From Kangiella sp. (GTDB lineage: Bacteria > Pseudomonadota > Gammaproteobacteria > Enterobacterales > Kangiellaceae), in the NCBI GenBank assembly GCA_002733465.1, contig NVVT01000011.1:2762-21244 (forward strand): a DNA stretch of 18,483 bases. Reading direction: 5' to 3'. The notes beneath the pieces are model-generated. The model ran no database searches, was not told where the DNA came from, and worked only from the letters and a program-made list of their open reading frames with translations. How positions within the stretch are numbered: position 1 is the stretch's first letter; each line of letters starts with the position of its first letter. Shown here one piece after another: positions 1 to 8,223 of the stretch. The position numbers were made by a program, and so were the translations under genes.

Positions 1-133
1 TTGCGATAACGGACCCCCACAGCCACACTCTTGTCAATTCTTAGTGTAGTATAATACCGGTCTAGCAACTACTAATTTCAATGGTAGACCCCCATGTTTT
101 TTAGATCCAATGAGAACGAACTATTGATTCTCT

Positions 134-2548
134 CTAGTCTACTGAGACGACATTAATTCTCGCATATTGCACATCGCTAAACTCTACGCGGTTACTAGTA
201 ACAAATTGAAAACTATCCTCACCGGTAAATCCGAGTTTAGGAACATAGTGGAACCTTCCATCTCTTTTAAATTTAACTTTTCCGTTTGTTGGTGCGACCA
301 TAAGTTTGAACTTAGTATTAATTTGATCCTCACTATGAATTAATAATTTAGCAAGTAGCTCTTTATCTTGATCCACTTCAAAGTGCTGGGTGAGAGTATC
401 TATAACTTCGAGCGTTACTGTAGCTTCCGAGTAACCGCCGTGCACATCAGTGGCTCGGTAAACGAAACTATCATTACCGATAAAGTTAGCGGTGGGTTGA
501 TAGGTATAAGTTCCATCATTATTTAAGGTTAAACTTCCTTGACTAACGGCTTGGGTGACGGAGAAGGTTAGAATGTCATCTTCTCGGTCACTGACATCAA
601 CTCGGTCATTTAGCGGTAAACCCCCATCAACTATAGCAACTGAATCATTAGAAATTGGTGCTTGATTGATTTGAAACGAGCGCAATTCTGAGTCCCATCT
701 ATCGATGGTAATAATCTTGGTTTGATCTGCGGCGATGTCAGTAAGTTGTGAGTTAGTTGCTATTTGGTGAACAATTTTAGGCGCCGTCTCGTCTTCAAAG
801 TCTACCAAATAAAGCGTTGTAATCTTGTTAATTACAGCATAACGATCATCAATCGCTTGAATATTTTCGGGAGAGCCAAATTCAGAGTTTGTTTCTATAA
901 ATTTTGGCGACGATGGGTCAGTGATATCGATCACCAGCAACCCACTATTACTAGCAATAAATAGCCGGTTACCGAAAACTTCTAAATTTTTGTCATTATC
1001 GTCATCCGTAGACCAATCGTAATGCACTATAGATGGGTTAGCTGGATCAGAAATATCGACAATCGTTACATCAGTTTCTTCGGTAGCAACATACAGATAA
1101 TCGCCTTTTTTGACAATATCAAGGACACTTCGAAAACGGCCAGTGTCAGGGTCGGAACCAAGATCCACAATAACGACCTCAGTGAGCCCGAGAGGGTCAA
1201 AATCATAGATGCCTAATCTTGCATCAAACATGCCTACAATTAACTGACTTCCTGATTTTTCATAATCCCATGAACTGCCCAAACTACTACCTAAAGTATC
1301 AGTGTCGATCTCAATAGGATTATCAATATCAGTAATGTCTAATGTAGACAAAACATTACTTCTGTTTACATAGGCAGTGTTGCCATCGAGCATCCCATCA
1401 GAGAAATTGTAATAACCAGCAATTCTACCTCGTTCACTGATATTCAAATCCGAATCAATGTCAATCAGGTGGTAAGCTTGACCATCGCCTGAAATTAAAG
1501 CCGTATCTCCATCTAAAGAGATGTTGATCGGACTGATCGATTGAGTGAAATGGGCCTGTTCGACAAACAAGCTAGAGTTCGAAATATCGATAGTACGAAT
1601 ACCATCCACACCACCAAACAGCACCAAACTATCACCGTCAATTTCTGCATCATCTACCCAGTAGTTATAGGATAATTTAGCCGCACTGATGCTTGGCGAG
1701 GCAGGGTTAGAAATATCTACGGTTCGAATATTTTCCCCTCCATCCACACCGATAAAATTGGTTCCATCGTAATCGAGAGTGTACATCCCCCTCATGGAGT
1801 TGGAATTTTCATCTAAATTTACATCGGTCACCAAGGTAGGAGAGGCTTTGTTGCTGATATCAACAACCTGAATTCCCGCGCTAGTACCAATGTAAGCGTA
1901 ATTACCAATAATTTCTATTTGATAAAATGTAGTACCTACAGCAGGATGAGAACCAATTTTAGATGGATTGGCTGGATTGCTGACATCATAGATATCAAAA
2001 CTATTAATCGAGCTAATCGAGTAAAGATAATCGCCATTTTTTTTCACTTCTGCGTCACTAACAGTACCGACATTAGTACGTCCTAACTCAACCAGGTTAG
2101 ATAAATCAGTTGCGTCAAAGACTAAAACGTCAGAGTAGCTGCCTAACATATACAGGCGATCACCTTCCAATACAAATCCGTTGATGTAGTTACCAGTGGA
2201 ATCGTGTACTCCAATAGATGAAATATTATTTGGATCACTAATATCAAAAAATTCGATGGTGAATGCACAGCGAATCGCCAAGGTATTTCCGTCAGCCATC
2301 ACTCCAGTGGTTCTAAATATACAGCTGGTGCTTGTGTCTGCCTGCTTAACTAAGTTGGTTGGATCGGTTAGGTCAAATTGCTCAAATTTCTTTAAGTTGC
2401 TTGCCACATACACATGATCACCAACGACTGTACCGTTCTTATATAGTCCCGTGCCGTAAGTATCTTTTGCCACTATGGTGTAATCTCTTGCTGAGGTGCT
2501 AGATACCGCACATACAAGAAGAAATACTATTCCTATTCTTTTAAACAT
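134..2548 (-). CDS. Secreted LVIVD-repeat beta-propeller protein with C-terminal cadherin-like domains
   Basis: I place the start at the ATG at 2546-2548, giving 804 residues. This start yields a clean Sec signal peptide (MFKRIGIVFLLVCAVSSTSA, then RDY) with a GAGAG ribosome site about 8 bases upstream. The open frame runs 25 codons further, to an ATG at 2623, but that extension spoils the signal peptide. Residues about 21-610 hold roughly 13 repeats of the type [V/I]xDISDPxxP, for example VVDISNKASP, IVDISDPANP and VIDITDPSSP. This is the LVIVD repeat, expected to fold as a beta-propeller. The last 180 residues hold two Ig/cadherin-like domains of the tandem-95 type (DGTYTYQP..GNDSFVYRATD and DGRFHYVP..GEDSFQF). 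No catalytic residues, lipobox, membrane anchor or sorting tail is visible. It is probably a secreted or surface-exposed adhesion or binding protein; the ligand is unknown. It appears monocistronic. Confidence 0.85.
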   Translation of the reverse strand: MFKRIGIVFLLVCAVSSTSARDYTIVAKDTYGTGLYKNGTVVGDHVYVASNLKKFEQFDLTDPTNLVKQADTSTSCIFRTTGVMADGNTLAIRCAFTIEFFDISDPNNISSIGVHDSTGNYINGFVLEGDRLYMLGSYSDVLVFDATDLSNLVELGRTNVGTVSDAEVKKNGDYLYSISSINSFDIYDVSNPANPSKIGSHPAVGTTFYQIEIIGNYAYIGTSAGIQVVDISNKASPTLVTDVNLDENSNSMRGMYTLDYDGTNFIGVDGGENIRTVDISNPASPSISAAKLSYNYWVDDAEIDGDSLVLFGGVDGIRTIDISNSSLFVEQAHFTQSISPINISLDGDTALISGDGQAYHLIDIDSDLNISERGRIAGYYNFSDGMLDGNTAYVNRSNVLSTLDITDIDNPIEIDTDTLGSSLGSSWDYEKSGSQLIVGMFDARLGIYDFDPLGLTEVVIVDLGSDPDTGRFRSVLDIVKKGDYLYVATEETDVTIVDISDPANPSIVHYDWSTDDDNDKNLEVFGNRLFIASNSGLLVIDITDPSSPKFIETNSEFGSPENIQAIDDRYAVINKITTLYLVDFEDETAPKIVHQIATNSQLTDIAADQTKIITIDRWDSELRSFQINQAPISNDSVAIVDGGLPLNDRVDVSDREDDILTFSVTQAVSQGSLTLNNDGTYTYQPTANFIGNDSFVYRATDVHGGYSEATVTLEVIDTLTQHFEVDQDKELLAKLLIHSEDQINTKFKLMVAPTNGKVKFKRDGRFHYVPKLGFTGEDSFQFVTSNRVEFSDVQYARINVVSVD

Positions 2549-2608
2549 CGCATTATCTCTCAAGTTGTAAATCATTATTATTGTTATCTTTTGGACGCAA
2601 AAGTAGTG

Positions 2609-2623
2609 ATGCCGAATCGGCAT
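2609..2623. promoter_or_regulatory. Perfect inverted repeat upstream of the LVIVD gene, possible operator
   Basis: ATGCCGA-A-TCGGCAT has two perfect 7-base arms around one central base. It lies about 60-75 bases upstream of the chosen start codon. It could be a repressor or activator operator, or form a short RNA hairpin if transcription starts upstream. No T-run follows on the minus strand, so it is not a terminator. Confidence 0.4.
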
Positions 2624-2891
2624 TTTACTTATTTAAATTAAGGAAGTTTTTGTGGGAGTTGAGTAAAACTTATTCATCCTTAAATAATTAATTATTATTC
2701 ATCCAATTGGCGCGACTTTGGAATCATGCCAGTTTAATAATTTTCCATAGTTAACGTTACGACATTTTGAAGAAAAAGTCACACAATCGTTTTGGGTAAA
2801 TATTTACTATTTATATTGAAACCGAAGAGTCCTAACGTCGCCGAATTTCACTGTGAAACTCAAAACTAGTGGAATATTCGATGAAAGTTAA

Positions 2892-2920
2892 CCTTTCAGC
2901 CATACGGCTTGAAAGGTTTT
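2892..2920 (+). terminator. Stem-loop with short T-run upstream of fusA2 (terminator- or attenuator-like)
   Basis: CCTTTCAGCC pairs with GGC(T)TGAAAGG: ten base pairs with one bulged T, loop ATAC, then TTTTG. No gene lies upstream on the plus strand within reach. It either ends an unrecognised small transcript or attenuates a longer fusA2 leader. A 14-codon frame beginning ATGAAAGTTAAC at 2881 and ending TAA at 2923-2925 spans the hairpin. Confidence 0.4.
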
Positions 2921-3085
2921 GTTAAAATATCCTGCTAAAACCAAAAACAATACACCCCACATCATTCTATGTTTATATCCGTGATAGTTGCTAATTTCAA
3001 GTAAAAAAAAGGCGTATAAGTAGTGCTCAATTTTACTGGTTACTTTTTATTCAAAAAGCATCTACTCATCACCTTATATCTAGTG

Positions 3086-3098
3086 TATAATGCGCGCC
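3086..3098 (+). promoter_or_regulatory. fusA2 promoter -10 box with GC-rich discriminator
   Basis: A perfect TATAAT at 3086-3091 is followed at once by GCGCGCC. A GC-rich discriminator next to the -10 is typical of ppGpp-repressed promoters of rRNA and translation genes, so growth-rate/stringent control is inferred. No good -35 is visible at 16-18 bases; a preceding TG may help. The untranslated leader would be about 90 bases. Confidence 0.6.
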
Positions 3099-3189
3099 TT
3101 TCGCGTTGGCGACCAAGAATTCCAAAAGAATATTAACTGATTATTTAAGAATTTTAATCCCAAATTTTAACCCTAGATAGAGTAAGAAA

Positions 3190-5277
3190 ATGACTGATTT
3201 AAGCAAATACAGAAACATAGGCATATTTGCTCACGTAGATGCCGGTAAAACCACAACTACAGAGCGAATTTTGAAGTTGACTGGTAAGATTCATAAAACC
3301 GGTGAAGTACATGACGGCGAGTCTACAACTGATTTTATGGAACAAGAAGCTGAGCGTGGAATTACTATCCAGTCAGCCGCAACCACTTGTTTCTGGAAAG
3401 AGCATCGAATGAACATCATCGATACGCCTGGACATGTTGATTTTACCGTTGAAGTATATCGTTCATTAAAAGTATTAGATGGTGGTGTAGGTGTTTTCTG
3501 TGCCAGTGGTGGTGTTGAACCTCAGTCAGAAACTAACTGGCGTTATGCTAATGATTCAGAAGTGGCTCGAATTATCTTTGTAAACAAGATGGATAGAGTC
3601 GGAGCTGACTACTTTCGTGTAATCAAACAAGTAGAAGACGTATTAGGTGCAAAACCATTAGTGATGGCTCTGCCGATTGGCGCTGAAGACGAGTTTGTTG
3701 GTGTGGTTGATATTTTAAGCGAAGAATCTTATGTTTGGGGTGAAACTGGCGCGCCAGAAGATTTCAAAATAGGTAAAGTGCCGGAAGATATGCTTGACCA
3801 AGTAGCGGAATACCGTGAATTGCTAATTGAAACAGCACTTGAGCAAGATGATGACTTAATGGAAGCTTACTTAGATGGTAAAGAGCCTTCAATTGAAGAC
3901 ATTAAGCGTTGTGTTCGTGACGGGACTCGTAAACTAGACTTCTTCCCGACTTATTGTGGCAGTGCATTTAAAGACAAAGGTGTGCAAAATATTCTTGATG
4001 CGGTGGTTGATTACCTTCCTTCTCCAACAGAAGTTGATCCACAGCCATTAACTGACGAAGAAGGCACACCAACCGGTGAATTTGCTATCGTTTCTCCAGA
4101 CGAACCGGTAAGAGCGTTAGCATTCAAAATAATGGATGACCGTTTTGGCGCATTAACCTTTGTACGAGTTTACTCGGGTGTTATCAACAAAGGCGATACA
4201 TTGATTAACTCTTTCACCGGTAAATCTGAGCGTATCGGCCGAATGGTTGAAATGCATGCGGATCAACGAACCGAAATAAGTCGCGCTCAAGCAGGCGATA
4301 TTATTGCTATTGTCGGAATGAAAAACGTTCAAACCGGTCACACATTATGTGATCCTAAAAATATCTGTACTCTAGAGCCAATGGTTTTTCCAGAACCTGT
4401 CATTTCAATAGCGGTAACTCCTAAAGATAAAGGCGGTTCTGAAAAAATGGGACTTGCGATTGGTAAAATGGTTGCAGAAGATCCAACATTTATTGTTGAA
4501 ACTGACCAAGAAACTGGCCAGACTATTCTTAAAGGAATGGGTGAGCTTCACTTAGATATCAAAGTTGATATCTTAAAACGTACTTATGGTGTTGAACTAG
4601 AAGTTGGTGAACCACAAGTTGCATACCGTGAAACGATTACCAAAGAGATAGAAGATTCTTACACACATAAGAAGCAATCGGGTGGTTCTGGTCAGTTCGG
4701 TAAAATTGATTACCGTATTAAGCCTGGCGAACCTGGAACGGGTTATGTTTTCACCTCTAAAGTAGTTGGTGGTAACGTTCCTAAGGAATTCTGGCCTGCA
4801 ATTGAAAAAGGCTTTAAATTCATGATGGCAGAAGGTGTTTTAGCTGGTTTCCCCGTATTAGACGTTGAAATTGAATTATTTGATGGTTCATTCCATGCGG
4901 TTGATTCCTCTGCGGTTGCGTTCGAAATTGCAGCTAAAGGTGCATTCCGTCAATCAATTCCAAAAGCTGGTCCTCAATTAATTGAGCCGATGATGGCGGT
5001 TGATGTATTTACACCGGATGATCATGTTGGTGATGTTATTGGTGATTTAAATAGACGTCGCGGTATGATTAAAGATCAAGAAGCGGGTGTTACTGGCGTA
5101 AGAATTAAAGCAGACGTTCCATTATCTGAAATGTTTGGATATATCGGAAGCTTACGTACAATGACTTCAGGTCGTGGTCAATTCTCTATGGAATTCTCAC
5201 ATTACCTACCTTGCCCTAACAGCGTTGCTGAAAAGGTTATTGAAGAAGTTAAAGCGAGAAATGCTGCTAAGAAGTAA
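3190..5277 (+). CDS. fusA2: Elongation factor G, second paralog (FusA2)
   Basis: A 695-residue ribosomal translocase GTPase of normal EF-G length. The GTPase motifs are intact: P-loop AHVDAGKTT at residues 14-22, switch I region ending in ERGITI, DTPGH at 78-82 with the catalytic His82, and NKMD at 132-135. Domains II-V follow, with the domain IV/V signatures GGNVPKEFWPA and GDVIGDLNRRRGM. From memory, the sequence tracks the FusA2 of Vibrio and related bacteria far more closely than the str-operon EF-G, for example in MTDLSKYRNIG, DFMEQEAERG and HKKQSGGSGQFG. The start is the ATG after GAGTAAG. It is transcribed alone, with its own promoter and terminator. Like other second EF-Gs it may be specialised (recycling, stress or slow growth), but the sequence does not settle this. 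Confidence 0.96.
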   Translation: MTDLSKYRNIGIFAHVDAGKTTTTERILKLTGKIHKTGEVHDGESTTDFMEQEAERGITIQSAATTCFWKEHRMNIIDTPGHVDFTVEVYRSLKVLDGGVGVFCASGGVEPQSETNWRYANDSEVARIIFVNKMDRVGADYFRVIKQVEDVLGAKPLVMALPIGAEDEFVGVVDILSEESYVWGETGAPEDFKIGKVPEDMLDQVAEYRELLIETALEQDDDLMEAYLDGKEPSIEDIKRCVRDGTRKLDFFPTYCGSAFKDKGVQNILDAVVDYLPSPTEVDPQPLTDEEGTPTGEFAIVSPDEPVRALAFKIMDDRFGALTFVRVYSGVINKGDTLINSFTGKSERIGRMVEMHADQRTEISRAQAGDIIAIVGMKNVQTGHTLCDPKNICTLEPMVFPEPVISIAVTPKDKGGSEKMGLAIGKMVAEDPTFIVETDQETGQTILKGMGELHLDIKVDILKRTYGVELEVGEPQVAYRETITKEIEDSYTHKKQSGGSGQFGKIDYRIKPGEPGTGYVFTSKVVGGNVPKEFWPAIEKGFKFMMAEGVLAGFPVLDVEIELFDGSFHAVDSSAVAFEIAAKGAFRQSIPKAGPQLIEPMMAVDVFTPDDHVGDVIGDLNRRRGMIKDQEAGVTGVRIKADVPLSEMFGYIGSLRTMTSGRGQFSMEFSHYLPCPNSVAEKVIEEVKARNAAKK

Positions 5278-5295
5278 ATAGTTAGCTATTTATTG

Positions 5296-5330
5296 AAAGC
5301 CTCGATAGCGTAAACTATCGAGGCTTTTTT
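5296..5330 (+). terminator. Rho-independent terminator of fusA2
   Basis: A perfect 13-bp stem, AAAGCCTCGATAG / CTATCGAGGCTTT (5296-5308 with 5315-5327), loop CGTAAA, with the 3' arm running into TTTTTT. It lies 18 bases after the fusA2 stop codon. On the minus strand the stem lacks a T-run, so it works mainly for fusA2. Confidence 0.93.
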
Positions 5331-5374
5331 CTGCTTTTAAATAATTTATTACTGCCTCAATTTATTGGAATTAA

Positions 5375-6223
5375 TTAATCCTTACTTTTATTAACCTTAC
5401 AAATATCAATCACCTTTGCTAAAGATTCATCAATATCAACCTCATTGCTATATCCAAGACCAATCACTCTTTCAAACTTGTGTCCCTTAATTGGCAATAA
5501 TGTCAGTTTTTGAGTATTGAAAAAACTAGGATGATTAGGAACAATTGCAGCACCAACACCAGCAGCCACTAGCTCAACTGCATATTCAACCGTTTTAACT
5601 CTTGCTCTGGTATTCATTTTAATTTTGTGAGGTTCTAGTGAACGCAAAAGAGTTCGCGTTACCAAACTCGGCCCTCTCAATATAAAGTTAAGTCCATCTA
5701 AATCTTCATACTCTAACTCTTGTTTAAAACTTAATGGATGTCCTGGCGGCAATGCCATCATAAATTCATCTTTCCAAAAAGGAAAAAATGCTTCATCTTT
5801 TTTAACCATATTGTCGGCGATAATTCTTGCATCGCAGGTGCGCTTTTCCGCATCCACTAAAGTTAGCTCTATGCCTTTTACTGAATCAATGATCTCTTTC
5901 ATCAACAGACTCATTCGCGATGCACCTAATGCTGGTACAACACCCAATCGGAAGGGGCGAATATTAATCTTACGCTGAAAGGCTTGTTTAATTGAACGCG
6001 CTTGACCTGTAATTTGTTGCGCTAAGGGATAGAGTCGATGGCCAGCATCAGTTGGAATAACGCCTCTTGTATGTCGAATAAAAAGCGGTTCACCAAGGTA
6101 ACCTTCTAGACTTTGAATCGCTGAAGAAATAGACGGTTGTGAAATAAAGCAATGCTTGGCAGCCGCACTGATACTTTCTAATTCATACACTGATTCAAAA
6201 TATCTGAGCTCTCTTAAGTCCAT
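5375..6223 (-). CDS. LysR-family transcriptional regulator
   Basis: I start at the ATG at 6221-6223 (282 residues, MDLRELRYFESVYE...). This is the normal LysR N-terminus and has TGGA about 7 bases upstream. The frame can be extended to a TTG at 6271, but that gives an atypical 16-residue leader and overlaps the palindrome. Residues about 1-60 form the winged helix-turn-helix (SISAAAKHCFISQPSISSAI, then LEGYLGEPLF.R..RGV.PTDAG). The rest is the periplasmic-binding-like effector domain. It is divergent from the DUF1338 gene, with a T-N11-A palindrome between them. By LysR convention it probably represses itself and activates the divergent gene; a lysine- or 2-oxoacid-related effector is only inferred from that neighbour. 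Confidence 0.93.
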   Translation of the reverse strand: MDLRELRYFESVYELESISAAAKHCFISQPSISSAIQSLEGYLGEPLFIRHTRGVIPTDAGHRLYPLAQQITGQARSIKQAFQRKINIRPFRLGVVPALGASRMSLLMKEIIDSVKGIELTLVDAEKRTCDARIIADNMVKKDEAFFPFWKDEFMMALPPGHPLSFKQELEYEDLDGLNFILRGPSLVTRTLLRSLEPHKIKMNTRARVKTVEYAVELVAAGVGAAIVPNHPSFFNTQKLTLLPIKGHKFERVIGLGYSNEVDIDESLAKVIDICKVNKSKD

Positions 6224-6254
6224 ATTTATTCCAAAATTTAAGCCAATTGGTTTT

Positions 6255-6273
6255 AATTGCACTATATGCAATT
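6255..6273. promoter_or_regulatory. Likely LysR operator (perfect T-N11-A palindrome)
   Basis: AATTGCA-CTATA-TGCAATT is a perfect inverted repeat with 7-base arms and a 5-base centre. It contains T6258-N11-A6270, the classical LysR recognition pattern. It sits between lysR and the divergent DUF1338 gene, about 100 bases upstream of the latter's start codon. It is the natural high-affinity recognition site for the adjacent regulator. Confidence 0.7.
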
Positions 6274-6274
6274 C

Positions 6275-6289
6275 CTATAGCAAGCATAG
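6275..6289. promoter_or_regulatory. Possible second LysR half-site pair
   Basis: CTAT-AGCAAGC-ATAG is a shorter inverted repeat, one base beyond the main palindrome. LysR proteins usually contact a strong site and a weaker activation site on the promoter side; this is well placed for the latter, but it is weak evidence on its own. Confidence 0.3.
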
Positions 6290-6373
6290 TAACACAATAT
6301 TATGCCTTTGAATTTGATCGGTTTATGATTCGCAAAAATTATCCTGCTAACCAATATTTAGAAGTAGATCAAA

Positions 6374-7219
6374 ATGAAAACAAACATTCAAAAACTAGAA
6401 ATATTTTTTCAATCTATGTGGCTAGACTATTTAGCGTTAAATCCAGATGCAGATAAAATATTCAAACTATTTAACCCACAAGATAACGTGAAAAATGACC
6501 ATATTGCGCTTAGAACTTTTGGATTGCCAGGAATTAGAGTCGAAGACATCGCTCAACCATTGGTAGAACTTGGATATGTGGAAATGCAGAGCTATCATTT
6601 TAAAAAGAAAAATTTAAGAGCCAAACATTACGCACATCCCACTATGCCTCTGATTTTTATTAGTGAATTAATCGTTGAGTCATTTTCTATTGCTACACAA
6701 AGCCTAATAAAACAATTAGTTAGCCAAATTGATCTGAGCAAAGTATCCAACAGTGACTTTTTATACTCAGGCCGTCACTGGAATTTATCAACGACCGCTT
6801 ATAATCAGTTATTACAAGAAAGCGAATATGCTGCATGGGTGGCTGCTTTTGGTTACCGTCCTAATCACTTTACAGTCTCCATTAATGATTTAACTCAGTT
6901 TGACGGTATTGTTGCGGTAAATGACTTTATTAAGGCAAATGGATTCAGATTAAATGCATCAGGTGGTGAAATAAAGGGGAACGCTGACGCCTTTTTAGAG
7001 CAATCTTCTACTATGGCTAATAGGATCAAAGTTGAATTCTGTGATGGTCATTTAACTATCCCTAGCTGTTTTTATGAGTTTGCATTTCGTCACCCATTAT
7101 CTAATGGAGAACTGTTTAAAGGTTTTGTTGCTAGTTCTGCGGATAAGATTTTTGAAAGTACGAACAATCTAGTATCAAATGAAAATAATTTAGAAAGGCG
7201 CAGACCAAGAGCGGCGTAA
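6374..7219 (+). CDS. Short DUF1338 protein, 2-oxoadipate dioxygenase/decarboxylase-like
   Basis: A 281-residue member of the DUF1338 (VOC-fold metalloenzyme) family. Characterised relatives (HglS/YdcJ, about 460 residues) convert 2-oxoadipate to D-2-hydroxyglutarate in lysine degradation. The family hallmark NDHIALRTF is at residues 41-49, with a probable metal ligand His43 and, four residues on, Arg47, which in HglS helps bind substrate carboxylate. A second candidate ligand is His165 in RPNHFTVS; the third is Glu235 in FYEFAFRH. The protein is much shorter than HglS and belongs to a compact subgroup, so the substrate may differ. No other lysine-degradation genes are in the window. The start ATG has a weak AGAAG upstream. 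The divergent LysR gene is the likely regulator. The C-terminus (ERRRPRAA) is basic and probably disordered. Confidence 0.85.
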   Translation: MKTNIQKLEIFFQSMWLDYLALNPDADKIFKLFNPQDNVKNDHIALRTFGLPGIRVEDIAQPLVELGYVEMQSYHFKKKNLRAKHYAHPTMPLIFISELIVESFSIATQSLIKQLVSQIDLSKVSNSDFLYSGRHWNLSTTAYNQLLQESEYAAWVAAFGYRPNHFTVSINDLTQFDGIVAVNDFIKANGFRLNASGGEIKGNADAFLEQSSTMANRIKVEFCDGHLTIPSCFYEFAFRHPLSNGELFKGFVASSADKIFESTNNLVSNENNLERRRPRAA

Positions 7220-7258
7220 ACCGATTAAACACGAAAGTTTCGGCATGTTAGTTGTGTT

Positions 7259-7313
7259 AAGCGGATGCTACTTAGCGACAGATCTTTGGCGATAAGCACA
7301 TCCGCTTTTTTTT
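7259..7313 (+). terminator. Rho-independent terminator after the DUF1338 gene
   Basis: AAGCGGATG (7259-7267) pairs with CATCCGCTT (7299-7307). An imperfect inner stem (CTTA.CG / CG.TAAG) lies between, and an eight-T run (7306-7313) follows. It begins 39 bases after the stop codon and separates this gene from hslO. Confidence 0.85.
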
Positions 7314-7316
7314 ATC

Positions 7317-7325
7317 TGATATAAT
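7317..7325 (+). promoter_or_regulatory. Extended -10 promoter for hslO
   Basis: TGATATAAT matches the extended -10 pattern TGnTATAAT exactly and directly follows the previous terminator. There is no recognisable -35, as is usual for extended -10 promoters. Transcription would begin near 7332, giving a leader of about 27 bases with no clear Shine-Dalgarno site. I see no heat-shock sigma-32 pattern. Confidence 0.55.
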
Positions 7326-7358
7326 CAGTTTTTATAACCTTCAACTCTTAGTTATTTT

Positions 7359-8213
7359 ATGTCCGATAAAATTCATCGATTTATCTTTGATAGCTTTGGT
7401 ATTCGTGGCGAGTTAGTTCAGCTCGAAGATAGCGTGCAAAGAATGTTGAAAGAACACAATTATCCACCAATAATTGCCGATCTTTTGCAACAGGTAGCAG
7501 CCGCCGCAATATTGATGACAACAACGCTTAAGTTTGAAGGGCGTTTATCCATTCAATTGCAAACCAATAGCGCGCTAAAACTTCTTGTAGTCCAATGCAA
7601 CCATAAACTAGGCTTTCGCGGTATCGCAAGATTAGATAAGGAAAAATCATTGGATGATGCAACCTTTAAAGAAATCGCTGAAAACGGCAAACTCTCCATT
7701 ACTATTGAGCCTAAAAAAGGCAAACGCTATCAAGGGTTAGTTGCGCTTGAAAAAGATAATTTTGCTCAATGTATTGAAGAGTATTTTAATCAATCAGAAC
7801 AGCTAAGAACAAGGATTTGGCTTTTCAATAATGATAGTCGTGTAACCGGTTTAATGCTTCAAGCTCTACCTGACATGCTCAGTCAGGATTCATTTGATCA
7901 TCTTGTTTATCTTGCACAAACCCTGACTGAACAAGAATGTTTAACCATGGACGCAAGCATCTTATTACATCGCCTTTTTCATGAAGAAAAGGTTCGTAAT
8001 TTATTGGTCGAAGACGTTAAATTCAACTGTGGTTGTAGTAGGAAGAAAATGTTAAATTCAATTTCACTTTTTCCGGAAGAAGAAATAGAGGAAATCATTG
8101 AAAGCAAAGGACATGTCGCGGTAAAGTGTGAGTTTTGTTTGGCACAGTTTAAATTTAAGCGAGTTGATATTAAAAAACATCAATCGATGGTTTCTAACCA
8201 GACTTTACATTAG
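7359..8213 (+). CDS. hslO: Hsp33, redox-regulated holdase chaperone
   Basis: A 284-residue cytoplasmic chaperone activated by oxidants such as hypochlorite or peroxide. The N-terminal domain fits the family (IHRFIFDSFGIRGELV, with LLQQVAAAAILMTTTLKFEG following). The C-terminal zinc switch is complete: Cys224 and Cys226 (CGC) and Cys257 and Cys260 (CEFC), a CxC-x30-CxxC arrangement within the family's 27-32 spacing. On oxidation these cysteines release zinc and form disulfides, which unfolds the linker and exposes the client-binding surface. The gene is alone on its strand between a terminator and a convergent gene whose stop codon is only 10 bases away, so antisense overlap of the two transcript ends is likely. 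hslO beside an exported redox block is suggestive, but may be coincidence. Confidence 0.97.
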   Translation: MSDKIHRFIFDSFGIRGELVQLEDSVQRMLKEHNYPPIIADLLQQVAAAAILMTTTLKFEGRLSIQLQTNSALKLLVVQCNHKLGFRGIARLDKEKSLDDATFKEIAENGKLSITIEPKKGKRYQGLVALEKDNFAQCIEEYFNQSEQLRTRIWLFNNDSRVTGLMLQALPDMLSQDSFDHLVYLAQTLTEQECLTMDASILLHRLFHEEKVRNLLVEDVKFNCGCSRKKMLNSISLFPEEEIEEIIESKGHVAVKCEFCLAQFKFKRVDIKKHQSMVSNQTLH

Positions 8214-8223
8214 ATTGTTGAGA

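Larger units (their letters stand above)
2549..3189. other. Long intergenic region between the LVIVD gene and fusA2
   Basis: About 640 AT-rich bases with no convincing gene. It contains a 15-base perfect inverted repeat (2609-2623), a 12-base palindrome GTAAATATTTAC (2796-2807), a stem-loop with a short T-run (2892-2920) and the fusA2 promoter near 3086. The two flanking genes are divergent, so both upstream regulatory regions lie here. Confidence 0.7.

Noticed and set aside
32..55. Promoter formed by TTGTCA and TATAAT near the left edge
   Set aside because: The spacer is only about 12 bases and there is no downstream plus-strand gene; the region lies beyond the end of the LVIVD gene.
59..90. 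GGTCTA...TAGACC hairpin as a terminator of the LVIVD gene
   Set aside because: Only six base pairs with a 20-base loop and no adjacent T-run on the minus strand.
2549..2623. Upstream ATG extending the LVIVD protein by 25 residues
   Set aside because: It would put a polar segment in front of an evident signal peptide; the internal ATG has a good GAGAG site.
6224..6271. Upstream TTG start extending the LysR protein by 16 residues
   Set aside because: The AGGA upstream is too close to the TTG, the added residues do not look like LysR, and the start would overlap the operator palindrome. The ATG at 6223 fits the family.
6247..6456. Open frame of 69 codons on the plus strand
   Set aside because: It overlaps the operator and the start of the DUF1338 gene in another frame and has no family resemblance.
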